Below are positions 30,690-42,272 of a stretch of 64,000 nt of DNA, one piece after another. The stretch lies in contig NZ_JAIWPU010000017.1 in the NCBI RefSeq assembly GCF_021191705.1, positions 1-64,000 of the forward strand, given 5' to 3'. The DNA is from Proluteimonas flavola. GTDB lineage: Bacteria; Pseudomonadota; Gammaproteobacteria; Xanthomonadales; Xanthomonadaceae. Under the pieces are notes generated by a model. It was not told the origin of the DNA, searched no databases, and worked only from the letters and a program-made list of their open reading frames with translations. The position numbers were made by a program, and so were the translations under genes. Numbering within the stretch: the stretch's first letter is position 1; each line of letters starts with the position of its first letter.

Positions 30690-30722
30690 TCGAGAAAAAC
30701 ACGCCCGTGACCGCCGTGTCAA
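30690..30722 (-). promoter_or_regulatory. promoter of the ilv-leu operon
   Basis: TTGACA at 30722-30717 is a perfect -35 box. About 17 bp on, a TTTTTC/GTTTTT stretch can serve as -10 (weak match). Start of transcription would fall within a few bases of the leader ATG at 30685. The surrounding AACTGTTGACAC is repeated exactly at the thr promoter. The -35 box starts 3 bp after the topoisomerase stop codon, with no spacer. Confidence 0.7.
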
Positions 30723-30725
30723 CAG

Positions 30726-31820
30726 TTACTTCGAGAACGGTTTGCCCGCAGGGCGCTTGCGATGCCGCTGACGCAACAGCTTCAAGGCGGCCGCTTCCCA
30801 CTGGCGTTCGCCGCGTGCGGTGCCTGCGGCGCGCTGCAGTCCGCCATCACGCCAGGCCTCGTAGAGTACCGGGTCGATGTAGGCCTTCCTGCATACAGCG
30901 ACGGTGTTGCCGAGCGCATCCGCGACATCGGCGATGACGATCTTCTCCTGCGTCGCCAGTGCGCGTTCGCTGGGGTCGCCGCCCTTCAGGCCCTCGGGCA
31001 GGGGCATCGCCGCGAACCGCCGGAACGCCATCAGCGTGCCGCCCCAGGTGCGGAAGTCCTTGGCCGTGAACGCGCCACCCATCGCCTCGCGCAGGTAGTC
31101 GTTGACCATGCCGGAGTCGATGCCGTGGCGTTCGCCGGCGTCGTCGACGTACTGGAACAGCGCCTGTCCCGGCAACTGCTGCACCTTGCGTACCAGTGCG
31201 GTGAGTTTCGCGTCGTCGAGTTCGATCTCCTGCTCCTGTCCGCTCTTGCCGCGGAACTTCAGGCGTGCGCGACCGCCGCGCACCAGTTCGAAATGGCGGT
31301 TGCGCAAGGTCGTCAGTCCGAACGAGCCGTTGCTGCGTGTGTAGCTGTCGTTGCCGACGCGCACGAAGGTCTGCGCCATCAGCGACACGACGATCGCCAG
31401 CACCTTGTCGCGCTGCATGCCCGGCAACTTGAGATCGCGTCCCAGTGCGCGGCGCAGACGCGGCAGCGCGGTCGCGAACGCGACGATGCGATCGAACTTG
31501 CCGTGGCCGCGCACCTCGCTCCAGTCCGGGTGGTAGCGGTACTGCTTGCGTCCACGCGCATCGCGGCCGGTGGCCTGCAGATGTCCGTTCTCGAGCGCGC
31601 AGATCCACACGTTGCGATAGGCGGGAGGGATCGCCAGCATGCGCACGCGGTCGAGTGTCGCGCGGTCGCGCACGGTCTTGCCGTCGGGATCGCGGTAGCT
31701 GAATCCCTTGCCGGCGCGGCGCCGGCTCAGGCCGGGCAGGTCGTCGCTGACCCAGCGCAGGCCGGCCAGGCGCGCGGTGCGCACGTTGTCGTCGTCGTTC
31801 ACGGATCTGCCCAGCTTCAT
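30726..31820 (-). CDS. DNA topoisomerase IB (poxvirus/bacterial type)
   Basis: A 364-residue type IB topoisomerase that relaxes supercoils through a 3'-phosphotyrosyl intermediate. The N-terminal domain includes IPPAYRNVWICALENGHLQATGRDARGRKQYRYHP. The catalytic domain carries RVGNDSYTRSNGSFGLTTL and the C-terminal segment DALGNTVAVCRKAYIDPVLYEAW, with the active-site tyrosine presumably in KAYIDP. Length is typical of the bacterial family. Its stop codon abuts the ilv promoter, so read-through into the ilv leader is possible. Confidence 0.94.
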   Translation of the reverse strand: MKLGRSVNDDDNVRTARLAGLRWVSDDLPGLSRRRAGKGFSYRDPDGKTVRDRATLDRVRMLAIPPAYRNVWICALENGHLQATGRDARGRKQYRYHPDWSEVRGHGKFDRIVAFATALPRLRRALGRDLKLPGMQRDKVLAIVVSLMAQTFVRVGNDSYTRSNGSFGLTTLRNRHFELVRGGRARLKFRGKSGQEQEIELDDAKLTALVRKVQQLPGQALFQYVDDAGERHGIDSGMVNDYLREAMGGAFTAKDFRTWGGTLMAFRRFAAMPLPEGLKGGDPSERALATQEKIVIADVADALGNTVAVCRKAYIDPVLYEAWRDGGLQRAAGTARGERQWEAAALKLLRQRHRKRPAGKPFSK

Positions 31821-31934
31821 GAGCGGCTGATAACAAGCGCGGGATCAGCGGATGGTGAACAGGCTGCGCTTCACCCCTTCGGCACGCGGTGGTTCGCACA
31901 CTCGCCCCACACCACTTGCACGAGGAACACCACG

Positions 31935-32303
31935 ATGAAGACGATGCACAAGACCCTGATGGGTGCCGCGATCGCCGGCACGATGCTGATCGCCGGCACG
32001 GCCGTGGCGCAGGAAGCGCAGGAACGCGCCGACCGCACCGTCGCCGCGCAATCCGATTCCGATCAGCCGGTGTCCGATACCTGGATCACGACCAAGGTCA
32101 AGGCCGATCTGCTCGCCACGAGCGATGTGTCGGGCCTCGACATCAAGGTGGAAACCACCAATGGCACGGTAAGCCTGTCAGGCGATGTGGAGAGCCGGGC
32201 CCAGATCGAGCGCGCCGAAGCCGTGGCACGCGGGATCGAGGGCGTACAGCGCGTCGACGTGAGCCAGCTCAAGGTCGACACGCACGCCAACCACAAGAAC
32301 TGA
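31935..32303 (+). CDS. exported BON-domain protein
   Basis: A 122-residue OsmY-like protein. A signal peptide (MKTMHKTLMGAAIAGTMLIAGTAVAQ) precedes one BON domain (DTWITTKVKADLLATSDVSGLDIKVETTNGTVSLSGDV...), thought to bind phospholipid or interact with envelope components. GAGGAA lies upstream of the ATG at 31935. The much longer open frame upstream is a shadow of the opposite-strand topoisomerase. A good terminator follows immediately. Confidence 0.9.
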   Translation: MKTMHKTLMGAAIAGTMLIAGTAVAQEAQERADRTVAAQSDSDQPVSDTWITTKVKADLLATSDVSGLDIKVETTNGTVSLSGDVESRAQIERAEAVARGIEGVQRVDVSQLKVDTHANHKN

Positions 32304-32323
32304 AACGAGCGTCGTGTGAATCC

Positions 32324-32348
32324 GGGCCTCCCTTCGGGAGGCCTTTTT
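32324..32348 (+). terminator. intrinsic terminator after the BON gene
   Basis: GGGCCTCC-CTTC-GGGAGGCC followed by TTTTT. It lies 20 bp after the BON stop and touches the thrC stop codon on the other strand, so the hairpin may serve both convergent units, although the T-tract is only on the plus strand. Confidence 0.9.
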
Positions 32349-33661
32349 CATGCACGCGTCCATGCCGTCGAGGCGAGGCCCAGCAAGTGGCGTTGCAGGG
32401 CATCGGGCGTGCTGGAGAGCCGTTCCCCATGCGCCGGTCGCGCCAGCGAATGCGCCAGTGCGGGCGGCACGGGCACGACGTGGCCCACCAGCGGCTCGAC
32501 GACGGCATCGAACTTTGCCGGATGCGCGGTCGCCACGACGGCCCAGTCGCCGGTGTCGCCGTCCGCCCGCAGCGTTTCGAGCAGATGCAGACCTGTTGCC
32601 GTGTGCGGGCAGGGCACGATGCCGTGACGCGCGGGGGCGTCGCGGATCGTCGTGCGGATGGTCGCGTCGTCGACCGAGCGTGCCACGAACGCGGCGCGCA
32701 ACGCGTCGTCATCGGCATGCCAGTGACGCAAACGCTCGAAGTTGCTCGGCGCGCCGACGTCCATCGCATTGGCGAGCGTTGCGCGCGTGGGCTGCGCTTG
32801 GTAATCGGCGCCGTCGAAGAAGCGCGGCAGCGTGTCGTTCGCATTGCAGGCGAGGCGGATTTCGCCCAGCGATGCGCCCATTGCACGCGCCAGGAATGCC
32901 GCGGATGCATTGCCGAGATTTCCGGTCGGCACGATGAGATTGAGCCCATTGCCGGTCGCGGCATGGTGGTGAGCGGCGGCATGCGCATAGTAGGCCGCCT
33001 GCGGTAGCAGGCGGCCGAGGCTGATGCTGTTCGCGGTGCCCAGCGCGATGCGCGCGCGCAGGGCCGGATCCGACAGTGCCTGCTTCGCCAGCCGCTGGCA
33101 GTCGTCGAAACTGCCGTCGACGCGGTAGGCATGCACGTTGTCGCCCCAGCATTCCAGGCCATGCGCCTGTCGCGGCGACACGCGACCATCCGGATACAGG
33201 ATCACGACGGAGAAGCCGGCCCGGCGATGGAACGCCGATGCGACGGCCGCACCGGTATCGCCCGAGGTGGCGACGAGGATCGTCGTGTCCGGCGCTGCGG
33301 GATCGCGCAATGCGCCGAGCGCGCCGGCGAGGAACCGGGCCGCGTAGTCCTTGAACGCCGCGGTCGGGCCATGGAACAGTTCGAGCAGATGGTCGCCCGG
33401 GCCTGCCAGCGGGCGCAGCGGCGCATCGAACGCGAACGCCGCCGCGCAGAGATCGGCAAGCTGCGATTCGATGCGCGAGCCCACGAACCACGGTGCGAGC
33501 GTCGCGACGGCAGTATCGGCAAGCGTTGTGCGCGGCGTGACGAGATCGATCGCCGGGATCGACTCCGGCACGTAGAGGCCGCCATCCGGGGCGAGACCGG
33601 CGACGAGCGCATCGTCGATGCCGGCTGCGGGCGCGTTGCCGCGGGTGCTGACGAACTTCAT
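32348..33661 (-). CDS. thrC: threonine synthase
   Basis: A 437-residue PLP enzyme converting O-phosphohomoserine to threonine. N-terminal family segment [34 protein letters not shown] lysine in [30 protein letters not shown] binds phosphate. The ATG overlaps the thrB stop by 4 bp. Last gene of thrABC. Confidence 0.96.
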   Translation of the reverse strand: MKFVSTRGNAPAAGIDDALVAGLAPDGGLYVPESIPAIDLVTPRTTLADTAVATLAPWFVGSRIESQLADLCAAAFAFDAPLRPLAGPGDHLLELFHGPTAAFKDYAARFLAGALGALRDPAAPDTTILVATSGDTGAAVASAFHRRAGFSVVILYPDGRVSPRQAHGLECWGDNVHAYRVDGSFDDCQRLAKQALSDPALRARIALGTANSISLGRLLPQAAYYAHAAAHHHAATGNGLNLIVPTGNLGNASAAFLARAMGASLGEIRLACNANDTLPRFFDGADYQAQPTRATLANAMDVGAPSNFERLRHWHADDDALRAAFVARSVDDATIRTTIRDAPARHGIVPCPHTATGLHLLETLRADGDTGDWAVVATAHPAKFDAVVEPLVGHVVPVPPALAHSLARPAHGERLSSTPDALQRHLLGLASTAWTRA

Positions 33662-34623
33662 GCGGCGCCTCCCTCGATCAGTTCGGCGCGCGGACCCGCG
33701 ACCGGCGAGACATGGGCCTGCGCGTCGATGCCGGCATCGATGAAGCCTGCGCGCATCGCGGGCGCGGCACGTTCGGCCGCCTCGCGCGAATCGAACCACG
33801 CGAACACGCTGGGCCCGCCGCCGGAGATGCTCGCGCCCAGCGCCCCGTTCGCAAGCGCGGCGGCCTTGACCGCATCGAAGCCGGGAATCAGCGGCGCGCG
33901 TCGCGGTTCGACCAGCACGTCATGCAGGCCGGCACGGATCAGGTCGCGATCGCCACGTTGCAGGCCGGTCAGGAACAGGGCGAGATGGGTGCTGTGCGTC
34001 ACCACGTCGTGCAGCGCGTACGGGTCCGCCAGCACGGCGCGCGAGCGGCGCGTCTCCAGCACCTGGTCCGGATGCACGACGACCGCGTGCAGCCAGTCGG
34101 GCACTTCGAGCGCGATCAGTCGATCGGCGGTCGACAGGGTCACACCGCCCAGCAGCATCGGTGCGACGTTGTCGCCATGGCGCGCGCCGGACGCGACCGA
34201 CTCGCCGTCGAGTGCGAACGGATACAGATCCTCGCGCGACAGTGGCGCATCGAGCAGCGCGTTCGCCGCGACCAGAGCCGCGACGCAGGACGCCGCCGAA
34301 CCGCCGAGACCCGAGCCGAGCGGAATGCCTTTCTCCAGCGTCAGCGCGAAGCCGAACGGCAGCGACAACGCCGCGCGCAGCGACTGCAATGCGCGGCCGG
34401 CGGTGTTGTCGGCAGCGTTCAGCGGCAGGCGGTCGGCGCCTTCGACCGCGCCGCCGATGGACTCGATGCGCACCTCCGGCGTGTCGATGCGACGGACATG
34501 GGCGATGTCGCGCGGGCCTTCGATGACATGGCCGAGTACATCGAACCCCACGCCGATGTTGCCGACGCTCGCGGGTGCGAACGCGCGTGCGGCCATGCGT
34601 CTGGAATCGGGTGTCGGACTCAT
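33658..34623 (-). CDS. thrB: homoserine kinase
   Basis: A 321-residue GHMP-family kinase phosphorylating L-homoserine. N-terminal [18 protein letters not shown], the GHMP ATP loop [17 protein letters not shown] near residue 95, and C-terminal [13 protein letters not shown] are visible. The ATG at 34623 overlaps the thrA stop (ATGA). A second in-frame ATG 9 codons on would also precede the fold. Central gene of the threonine operon. Confidence 0.96.
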   Translation of the reverse strand: MSPTPDSRRMAARAFAPASVGNIGVGFDVLGHVIEGPRDIAHVRRIDTPEVRIESIGGAVEGADRLPLNAADNTAGRALQSLRAALSLPFGFALTLEKGIPLGSGLGGSAASCVAALVAANALLDAPLSREDLYPFALDGESVASGARHGDNVAPMLLGGVTLSTADRLIALEVPDWLHAVVVHPDQVLETRRSRAVLADPYALHDVVTHSTHLALFLTGLQRGDRDLIRAGLHDVLVEPRRAPLIPGFDAVKAAALANGALGASISGGGPSVFAWFDSREAAERAAPAMRAGFIDAGIDAQAHVSPVAGPRAELIEGGAA

Positions 34624-37148
34624 GCGTGACGCCAGCCGGTGCGCGCGCCGAGTGCGTGCGCGATCGCCAGCACGTCGCCGAACACGCCGGCGGCGGTGAC
34701 CTGCGGGCCGGCGCCGGGGCCCTGCACGACCAGGGGATTCTCGGCGTAGCGGGCCGTTGTGAACTGGACGAGGTTGTCGGTCAGGCGGGTATGCATGCAT
34801 GCATGATCGGCGGGAAGTGCGCGGACGCCAACACTCGCGTCGCCGCCGGCATCGAGCCGGGCGATGTGGCGCAAACCGCGGCCTGCGGCACGCGCGGCAT
34901 CCAGGCGCGCCTGCATCGGCGCGTCGAGTTCGGACAGGCGCTCGAGGAAGTCGTCGAGCGGCACGTCGCGCAGCGCTTCGGGGACCAGGCTTTCCACGTC
35001 GACATCGGTGAGCGACAGCGGCCGACCGGCCTCGCGCGCGAGGATCACCAGCTTGCGGGCGACGTCGAGACCGGACAGGTCGTCGCGCGGATCGGGCTCG
35101 GTGTAGCCGAGCGCGCGCGCTTCGCGGACCAGTTCGGAGAACGGGCGGCTGCCGTCGAAACTGTTGAACAGCCACGCCAGCGTGCCCGACAGCATGCCGT
35201 CGATCGTATGCAGCGTGTCGCCGGTATCGAGCAGGTTGCGCAGGGTCGCGACGACCGGCAGCCCGGCGCCGACGGTGGCCTCGTACAGGAAGCGGCTGTG
35301 ACCGGCGACGCGCGCTTCGGCGATCCGCGCATAGCGCTGCCAGTCGCCGCTGCCGGCGTGCTTGTTCGGGGTGACGACATGGATGCCGGCGGCGAGCCAG
35401 TCCGCGTACTTCGCGGCGACCGCATCGCTTGCGCTGCAGTCGACGATCATCGCGTGCGGCAGGTGGCCGGCGCGGACGTGTGCGGCGAAGGCATCGAGAT
35501 CGCAGGGCACGGCGTGGTCATCGAGCAGTGCGCCCGCTGCGCCCGGTTCGAGCGCGGCGTCGCTCAGATGCATGCGCCGGCTGCCGGCGATCGCTCGCAG
35601 GCGCAGGTCGACACCGGCACGCGCACGCAGCGCGGGAATCACCTCGGCCAACTGCGCCAGCAGGGCGCGGCCGACGTTGCCGGGCCCGATCACGCCCACC
35701 GACACCGTCTGCGGCGACAGCCAGAACGCAGCGTGCGCGGCGCGCAGGGCCCGTGTGGCGTCGTCCTGCGCGATCGCGACGGAGATGTTGCGTTCGCTCG
35801 CGCCCTGGGCGATGGCGCGGATGTTGACGCGGGCCTGCGCCAGCCCGTCGAACAGGCGCGCGGCGACGCCCTGGCTGCCGACCATGCCGTCGCCGACCGC
35901 CGCGAGCACGCACAGGTCCGTCGTCACCGCGACGCCCTGCGCCTGGCCTTCGGCGATCGCGTCGGCGAAGGCTTCGACAATCGCGTCATGGCCGCGCGTC
36001 GCCTGTTCGGCGCGCACCACGCAGCAGATCGAGTGTTCGGACGAACCCTGCGAGATCATCGTCACCGACACGCCGGCGCCGTGCAGCGCGGCGAACATGC
36101 GCTCGGCCATGCCGGGCACGCCGACCAGGCCGTTGCCGACGAGTTCGAGCACGGCCACATCGCGCACCAGGCTCAGGCCCTTGACCGGCGACACCGCGGG
36201 CGCTGCTTCCAGCGCGATCAATGTGCCGGGCGCGGCCGGATTGCGGCTGTTGCGGATGCGCACCGGCGTGCCGCGCGACTGCACCGGTGCCAGCGTCTGC
36301 GGGTGCAGCACCTTGGCGCCGAAGTAGGCGAGCTCGCAGGCCTCCGCATAGGACATCGCGTCGAGGCATACCGCATCCGGTACGAGGCGGGGATCGGCGG
36401 ACAGCACGCCGTCGACATCGGTCCAGATCGTCAGCGCGTCGGCATCGAAGAGGTTGGCGAAGATCGCCGCGGAATAGTCGCTGCCGTTGCGGCCCAGCGT
36501 GGTGTCGCGCCCATCGGCATCGCGCGCGACGAAGCCGGTGATGACGACGTCGCGTGCGCCGTGGGCGAGACGCCAGGTGGCGAGCCGCGCACGGCTGGCG
36601 TCCCAGTCGACGACGGCGCCCATTTCGGCGGCGTGGACGACCAGCACCTCGCGCGCGTCGAGGCGGTGCCAGTCCGGACCGAGCGCAGCCTGGGCGAGCC
36701 GCGAGGAGAGCTGTTCGCCGCAGCCGTGGATGCGCGCGAGGCGCGCGTCCCGCGATTGCGGATCGACACCGGATTCGTGGTGTTGCAGATCGCGCGCCAG
36801 CGCGGCGAACTCCACTTCGAGCGCGACGTGCAACGGCCCGCCCGCATCGGATTCGAATGCATCCGCTGTCTCGAGGTGGCGCTGGCGCAGCGCCTCCCAG
36901 CCCGGCTTCCAGTCCTCACCCGCAGCCGCGGCGTCGCCGAGTGCGACCAGCGCATTCGTGGTGCCGGCCATCGCCGAAACCACCACCGGACGCAGTCGCG
37001 CGTCGGCAGGCACGAGTGCGGCGAGCCTGCCGATGTGCGAGGCATCGGCCAGGCTGCTGCCGCCGAACTTGTGGACATGGCAGGCCAGCGCCGGCGCCCG
37101 TGAGGGGGCCGCGTGGGAAGGCATTTCGGACAGGGCGGCGAACGACAT
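34620..37148 (-). CDS. thrA: bifunctional aspartokinase I / homoserine dehydrogenase I
   Basis: An 842-residue fusion catalysing the first and third steps from aspartate toward threonine. The aspartokinase opens with [21 protein letters not shown] (residues about 23-43) and ends in the ACT-type regulatory region. The homoserine dehydrogenase begins around residue 480 with [19 protein letters not shown]. Threonine feedback is usual for this fusion. GGAG sits 7 bp upstream of the ATG. Expression is likely controlled by the Thr-rich leader upstream. E. coli ThrA is 820 residues. Confidence 0.96.
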   Translation of the reverse strand: MSFAALSEMPSHAAPSRAPALACHVHKFGGSSLADASHIGRLAALVPADARLRPVVVSAMAGTTNALVALGDAAAAGEDWKPGWEALRQRHLETADAFESDAGGPLHVALEVEFAALARDLQHHESGVDPQSRDARLARIHGCGEQLSSRLAQAALGPDWHRLDAREVLVVHAAEMGAVVDWDASRARLATWRLAHGARDVVITGFVARDADGRDTTLGRNGSDYSAAIFANLFDADALTIWTDVDGVLSADPRLVPDAVCLDAMSYAEACELAYFGAKVLHPQTLAPVQSRGTPVRIRNSRNPAAPGTLIALEAAPAVSPVKGLSLVRDVAVLELVGNGLVGVPGMAERMFAALHGAGVSVTMISQGSSEHSICCVVRAEQATRGHDAIVEAFADAIAEGQAQGVAVTTDLCVLAAVGDGMVGSQGVAARLFDGLAQARVNIRAIAQGASERNISVAIAQDDATRALRAAHAAFWLSPQTVSVGVIGPGNVGRALLAQLAEVIPALRARAGVDLRLRAIAGSRRMHLSDAALEPGAAGALLDDHAVPCDLDAFAAHVRAGHLPHAMIVDCSASDAVAAKYADWLAAGIHVVTPNKHAGSGDWQRYARIAEARVAGHSRFLYEATVGAGLPVVATLRNLLDTGDTLHTIDGMLSGTLAWLFNSFDGSRPFSELVREARALGYTEPDPRDDLSGLDVARKLVILAREAGRPLSLTDVDVESLVPEALRDVPLDDFLERLSELDAPMQARLDAARAAGRGLRHIARLDAGGDASVGVRALPADHACMHTRLTDNLVQFTTARYAENPLVVQGPGAGPQVTAAGVFGDVLAIAHALGARTGWRHA

Positions 37149-37198
37149 CTTGGAGCTCCGGTTGGGCTCTGCGTCTTCGCTCGGGAGGGATCGCGGAT

Positions 37199-37221
37199 CC
37201 GCATCCCGGGCGGGGATGCGG
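37199..37221 (-). terminator. possible thr attenuator hairpin (no U-tract)
   Basis: CCGCATCC, a short GC loop, then GGATGCGG form an 8-bp stem 17 bp downstream of the thr leader stop and 50 bp before thrA. It is where the attenuator should be, but on the minus strand no run of T follows, unlike the ilv counterpart. Termination here would need Rho or a different mechanism, so the call is tentative. Confidence 0.45.
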
Positions 37222-37237
37222 AGCGGGCGAGGTCAGA

Positions 37238-37402
37238 TCAACTGGCGGCGCACGTCCACATCCCGGGGCCGGTGGTACCGGTGCCGGTGCGGGTGGTCGT
37301 GGTAATGGCCATCGTCACGGGACGGACAAGCGACGGGCACGCCGGCGCACCGGCGCGACCGGTGGCGAAGCTGCGGGGCGAGTGTGTTGTGCGCTGCGTC
37401 AT
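37238..37402 (-). CDS. thrL: thr operon leader peptide
   Basis: A 54-codon frame beginning MTQRTTHSPR and ending with the core MAITTTTRTGTGTTGPGM plus WTCAAS. Nine threonines and one isoleucine lie in the last 24 residues, as in enterobacterial thr leaders whose Thr/Ile codons gate thrABC. A shorter start at 37312 would give only the Thr-rich core. The longer start is preferred because MTQR and the bases around it match the ilv leader, and because it sits 30 bp behind the -35 box. No Shine-Dalgarno precedes it. Confidence 0.85.
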   Translation of the reverse strand: MTQRTTHSPRSFATGRAGAPACPSLVRPVTMAITTTTRTGTGTTGPGMWTCAAS

Positions 37403-37404
37403 GG

Positions 37405-37438
37405 CCGCAGGACAGCATGGCGCTTCGTGCGGTGTCAA
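37405..37438 (-). promoter_or_regulatory. promoter of the thr operon
   Basis: TTGACA at 37438-37433 within AACTGTTGACAC, identical over 12 bp to the ilv promoter. A -10 element is weak in this GC-rich spacer. Spacing of 30 bp from the -35 box to the leader ATG places the expected transcription start at or next to the AUG. Confidence 0.65.
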
Positions 37439-37551
37439 CAGTTCGATCTGAAACCGACGGCCGGCGCGTGTGTGCGGCGCATCGCCGCGACTCAATTCGG
37501 CCGGTCCGCCGCCGCTAAGGAAACGGGGCGGAAGCGCAGCGGAAGATGATC

Positions 37552-39351
37552 ATGTCGGAGTGCGGGAACGTCGCGAGTGCTCGCGCGATCGACGGTTTGC
37601 CGGATGCGCCCGTGGGTCTGCTGCGCCTGTCCGGCGACGGCCGCATCGTCGCGGCGAATGCCGCCGCGCGCGATCTGCTCGGCCTGGACACCCGACCGGA
37701 TGCCGGTTGGCCGGCGCCCTGGGGAATTCCGCTCGATGCCCTGCAGGGGGCGGACGGCGTCTGGATCGCGCCCGGCGACGATCCCGCGCGCCGGCTGCGC
37801 TACCGGCGCGACAACGGAGGCTGGTGGGTGTCGCTGCCGCACGCCGAAACGGCCGCGTTGCTGCGCGACCACGCACGTCGGGCTTCAGGCGCGCCCGCGC
37901 GGTCGATGCCGGTCGCCGACACCGCCCCGGCGGACGACGCGCGCAGGCTGCTGGCCCGGATCGGCGCCGGCCTGGCCGCCTGCGATCTGGACCTGGATCT
38001 GGACGCCGCTGGCGCGTTGGCCACCGGGTGCCGCCTGTCCGCGGGCTTCGGCAATCTGACCGAGGCGATCCGGCAAGCGGTGTCGTTGTCGGTCGAGATC
38101 GCCGGCGCCGTGCCGCAGGTGGTCGAAGACAACGATCGGCTGGTGCAGCAGTCGCAGGTGCAGGTCGATGCCCTGGTCGACGTGATGGCCGCGAGCCGCC
38201 GGCTGCTGGAAGGCGTGCAGGCGGCCGCCAACGAACTGACGGCCGTCCGCGCCGAGGCCGCGCGCGCCGATGCCAGCGTGCGCGCCGGTCGCGAGGCGGC
38301 GACGGGCCTGGCGGAGGCAATCCGCGAGGTGGAACGCCGGGTCACGCGGGCGACCGAAGTGATCGAAGTGATCGACGCGGTGTCGATGCAGACCAACCTG
38401 CTGTCGGTCAACGCCGGCATCCAGGCCGCGCACGCCGGTCCGGCGGGGCGCGGCTTCGCGGTCGTGGCCACCGAGATCCGGCTGCTCGCCGAGCGCGCGG
38501 CCAAAGCGTCGCGGGAAGTGCGCAGCATCGTCGAGGACACGGTCGCCGCGCTCGGCGACGGCACTGCATCCGCCCGGCAGACCGGGCACGTGCTGGCGGA
38601 GGTCGGCGGCCTGCTGGCGCGCGTGGGCGGGGCGATGGCGTCGGTCGCGACCCGGATCGGCGCGCAGGATGCCGAGATCCTCGCGATCGACCAGGCGGTC
38701 GAACATGCCACCGGCCTCGGCCGGAGCAACCTGGAGCGCGCCGCGCGCGTGGCCGAGCGCAGCGAAGCCCTGGGCCGCAGCGTCGCCGAACTGCAGGACT
38801 GCGTGGGCCTGTTCAAGCTGCCGGACGATCCGATGCGCGTGGCGCGGCATGCGCAGGTGCGTGACCTGGCGCGCGTCACGGCGGCGGAGATCGGCTGCGC
38901 CCTGGACGCGGCGGTCGCCCGCGGCGACATCGGCGTCGACGCGTTGTTCGATCGCAGTTACACGCCTGTGCCGGGCATCGAGCCGCCGCGGTTCCGCACG
39001 GCGTTCGATGCCGTATGCGACCGGCTGTTGCCGGCGTTGCAGGAACCCGTGCTCGACGCGCATCCATGGGTCGCCTTCGCGATCTGCGCCAACCCCGACG
39101 GCTATGTGCCGACGCACAATCAGCGCTTCTCCAGGCCGCTGACCGGTCGCCGCGAACTCGACCTCGTCGGCAACCGCACCAAGCGCATCTTCGGCGACCG
39201 CGTCGGCCGCAGCGTCGGCGCGCACACCGATCCGTGGCGGCTGCAGGTCTACCGGCGCGACACCGGCGAGATCATGTTCGACCTGTCGGCGCCGGTCTTC
39301 GTGCAGGGCCGGCACTGGGGCGGCTTCCGCCTGGGCTACGCGCTGGACTGA
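37552..39351 (+). CDS. soluble methyl-accepting-chemotaxis-type protein with C-terminal sensor
   Basis: A 599-residue cytoplasmic protein without transmembrane segments. A PAS-like domain lies at about residues 12-90 (GRIVAANAAARDLLGLD). The MCP signalling hairpin spans about 160-420 and its tip is MQTNLLSVNAGIQAAHAGPAGRGFAVVATEIRLLAERA, close to but divergent from the canonical tip (NAAIEAARAGE). A C-terminal domain of about 150 residues contains GYVPTHNQRFS, DLVGNRTKRIF and GEIMFDLSAP-(V)-FVQGRHWGGFR, a segment recurrent at the C-terminus of some chemoreceptors. GGAAG six bases upstream supports the second ATG. Could be a chemoreceptor or a regulator of another output. Confidence 0.78.
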   Translation: MSECGNVASARAIDGLPDAPVGLLRLSGDGRIVAANAAARDLLGLDTRPDAGWPAPWGIPLDALQGADGVWIAPGDDPARRLRYRRDNGGWWVSLPHAETAALLRDHARRASGAPARSMPVADTAPADDARRLLARIGAGLAACDLDLDLDAAGALATGCRLSAGFGNLTEAIRQAVSLSVEIAGAVPQVVEDNDRLVQQSQVQVDALVDVMAASRRLLEGVQAAANELTAVRAEAARADASVRAGREAATGLAEAIREVERRVTRATEVIEVIDAVSMQTNLLSVNAGIQAAHAGPAGRGFAVVATEIRLLAERAAKASREVRSIVEDTVAALGDGTASARQTGHVLAEVGGLLARVGGAMASVATRIGAQDAEILAIDQAVEHATGLGRSNLERAARVAERSEALGRSVAELQDCVGLFKLPDDPMRVARHAQVRDLARVTAAEIGCALDAAVARGDIGVDALFDRSYTPVPGIEPPRFRTAFDAVCDRLLPALQEPVLDAHPWVAFAICANPDGYVPTHNQRFSRPLTGRRELDLVGNRTKRIFGDRVGRSVGAHTDPWRLQVYRRDTGEIMFDLSAPVFVQGRHWGGFRLGYALD

Positions 39352-39407
39352 CACCGCGCGTGGAATCGCGCGCTGGTGCGACCTCCGCTTTCGCGGTCTA
39401 ATGCGGG

Positions 39408-41496
<2,089 letters not shown>

Positions 41497-41618
41497 GTCG
41501 CCGACGGCCGGCTGAACGACCGGTCGGCCGTCGCATCCGTTCGACCCGGGTCCGCGTATGTTCAGGACCGGTATCGAGGCCGCACGTCACGATCCGCCAG
41601 TCAACAGGGAGATCCGAA

Positions 41619-42212
41619 ATGAATAGCTCCAAACGCGTCGCCGCCTGGCTCGTCGCGTTGTGCGGACTCGTGCTGCTCGCGGGTTGCGCAACCGGGCCCC
41701 GCATCACCACCGAAGCCGATCCGCGGGCCGACTTCTCGGCCTATCGCACCTGGTCGTTCTATTCGCCGCTGGCGATCGAGAGCGGCGGTTATGAGACCCA
41801 GACCAGCGCACTCGCCAAGGCCGCCGTGCGCGACGAGATGGAACGCCGCGGCTACACCTACAGTGAGGCGAATCCCGATCTGTGGGTCAACATCAACGCC
41901 TATCTCGAGCGCCGGACCGACGTCAGCAGCGTTCCGACCGTGGACTACGCCTACTACTACAGCTATCGCCACCGCGGTTATTTCGCGGTGCCGTACTGGA
42001 ACGAGCGCACCCAGGTCTATCGCTACACCGAGGGCACGATGAACGTCGACCTGGTCGATGCGCGCGAGAAGCGTCTGGTGTGGGAAGGCATCGCGGTGGG
42101 CCGTGTCGCGAACATGCGTGCCGACCAGCGCGCGCAGCGGGTGAACTCGACGATCGCCGAGATCTTCGCGAACTATCCGCACCGGGCAGGCGCACGCGGC
42201 CAGGCGATGTAA
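41619..42212 (+). CDS. DUF4136-type lipoprotein
   Basis: A 197-residue envelope protein. The signal ends in a lipobox (LVLLAGC, Cys near residue 23). The DUF4136 fold begins at DPRADFSAYRTWSFY and continues to RLVWEGIAVGRVANM and a conserved NSTIAEIFANYP helix. Function unknown in the family. AGGGAGAT lies upstream of the ATG. A strong terminator follows at 42235, so it forms its own unit or ends the thiC transcript. Confidence 0.88.
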   Translation: MNSSKRVAAWLVALCGLVLLAGCATGPRITTEADPRADFSAYRTWSFYSPLAIESGGYETQTSALAKAAVRDEMERRGYTYSEANPDLWVNINAYLERRTDVSSVPTVDYAYYYSYRHRGYFAVPYWNERTQVYRYTEGTMNVDLVDAREKRLVWEGIAVGRVANMRADQRAQRVNSTIAEIFANYPHRAGARGQAM

Positions 42213-42234
42213 GCCGCGCACTGGATGCAGCAAC

Positions 42235-42266
42235 GAAAAAGCGGACCGTTCGGTCCGCTTTTTTCA
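42235..42266. terminator. bidirectional intrinsic terminator
   Basis: AAAAAGCGGACC-GTTC-GGTCCGCTTTTTT: an 8-bp GC stem with A-run and T-run on either side, so it works on both strands. It lies 22 bp after the lipoprotein stop and also downstream of the leftward toxin-immunity pair. Confidence 0.92.
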
Positions 42267-42272
42267 TGCCGC

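Noticed and set aside
30726-32303. 513-residue plus-strand frame running into the BON protein
   Set aside because: Only the last 122 residues from ATG 31935 are real. The earlier part is a shadow of topoisomerase IB.
37238-37312. Short 24-residue thr leader start
   Set aside because: Possible, but the longer start at 37402 matches the ilv leader in sequence and promoter distance, so it was preferred.
37233-37418. His-rich 61-residue minus-strand frame overlapping the thr leader
   Set aside because: It is the thr leader read in another frame. Its His content arises from ACC repeats.
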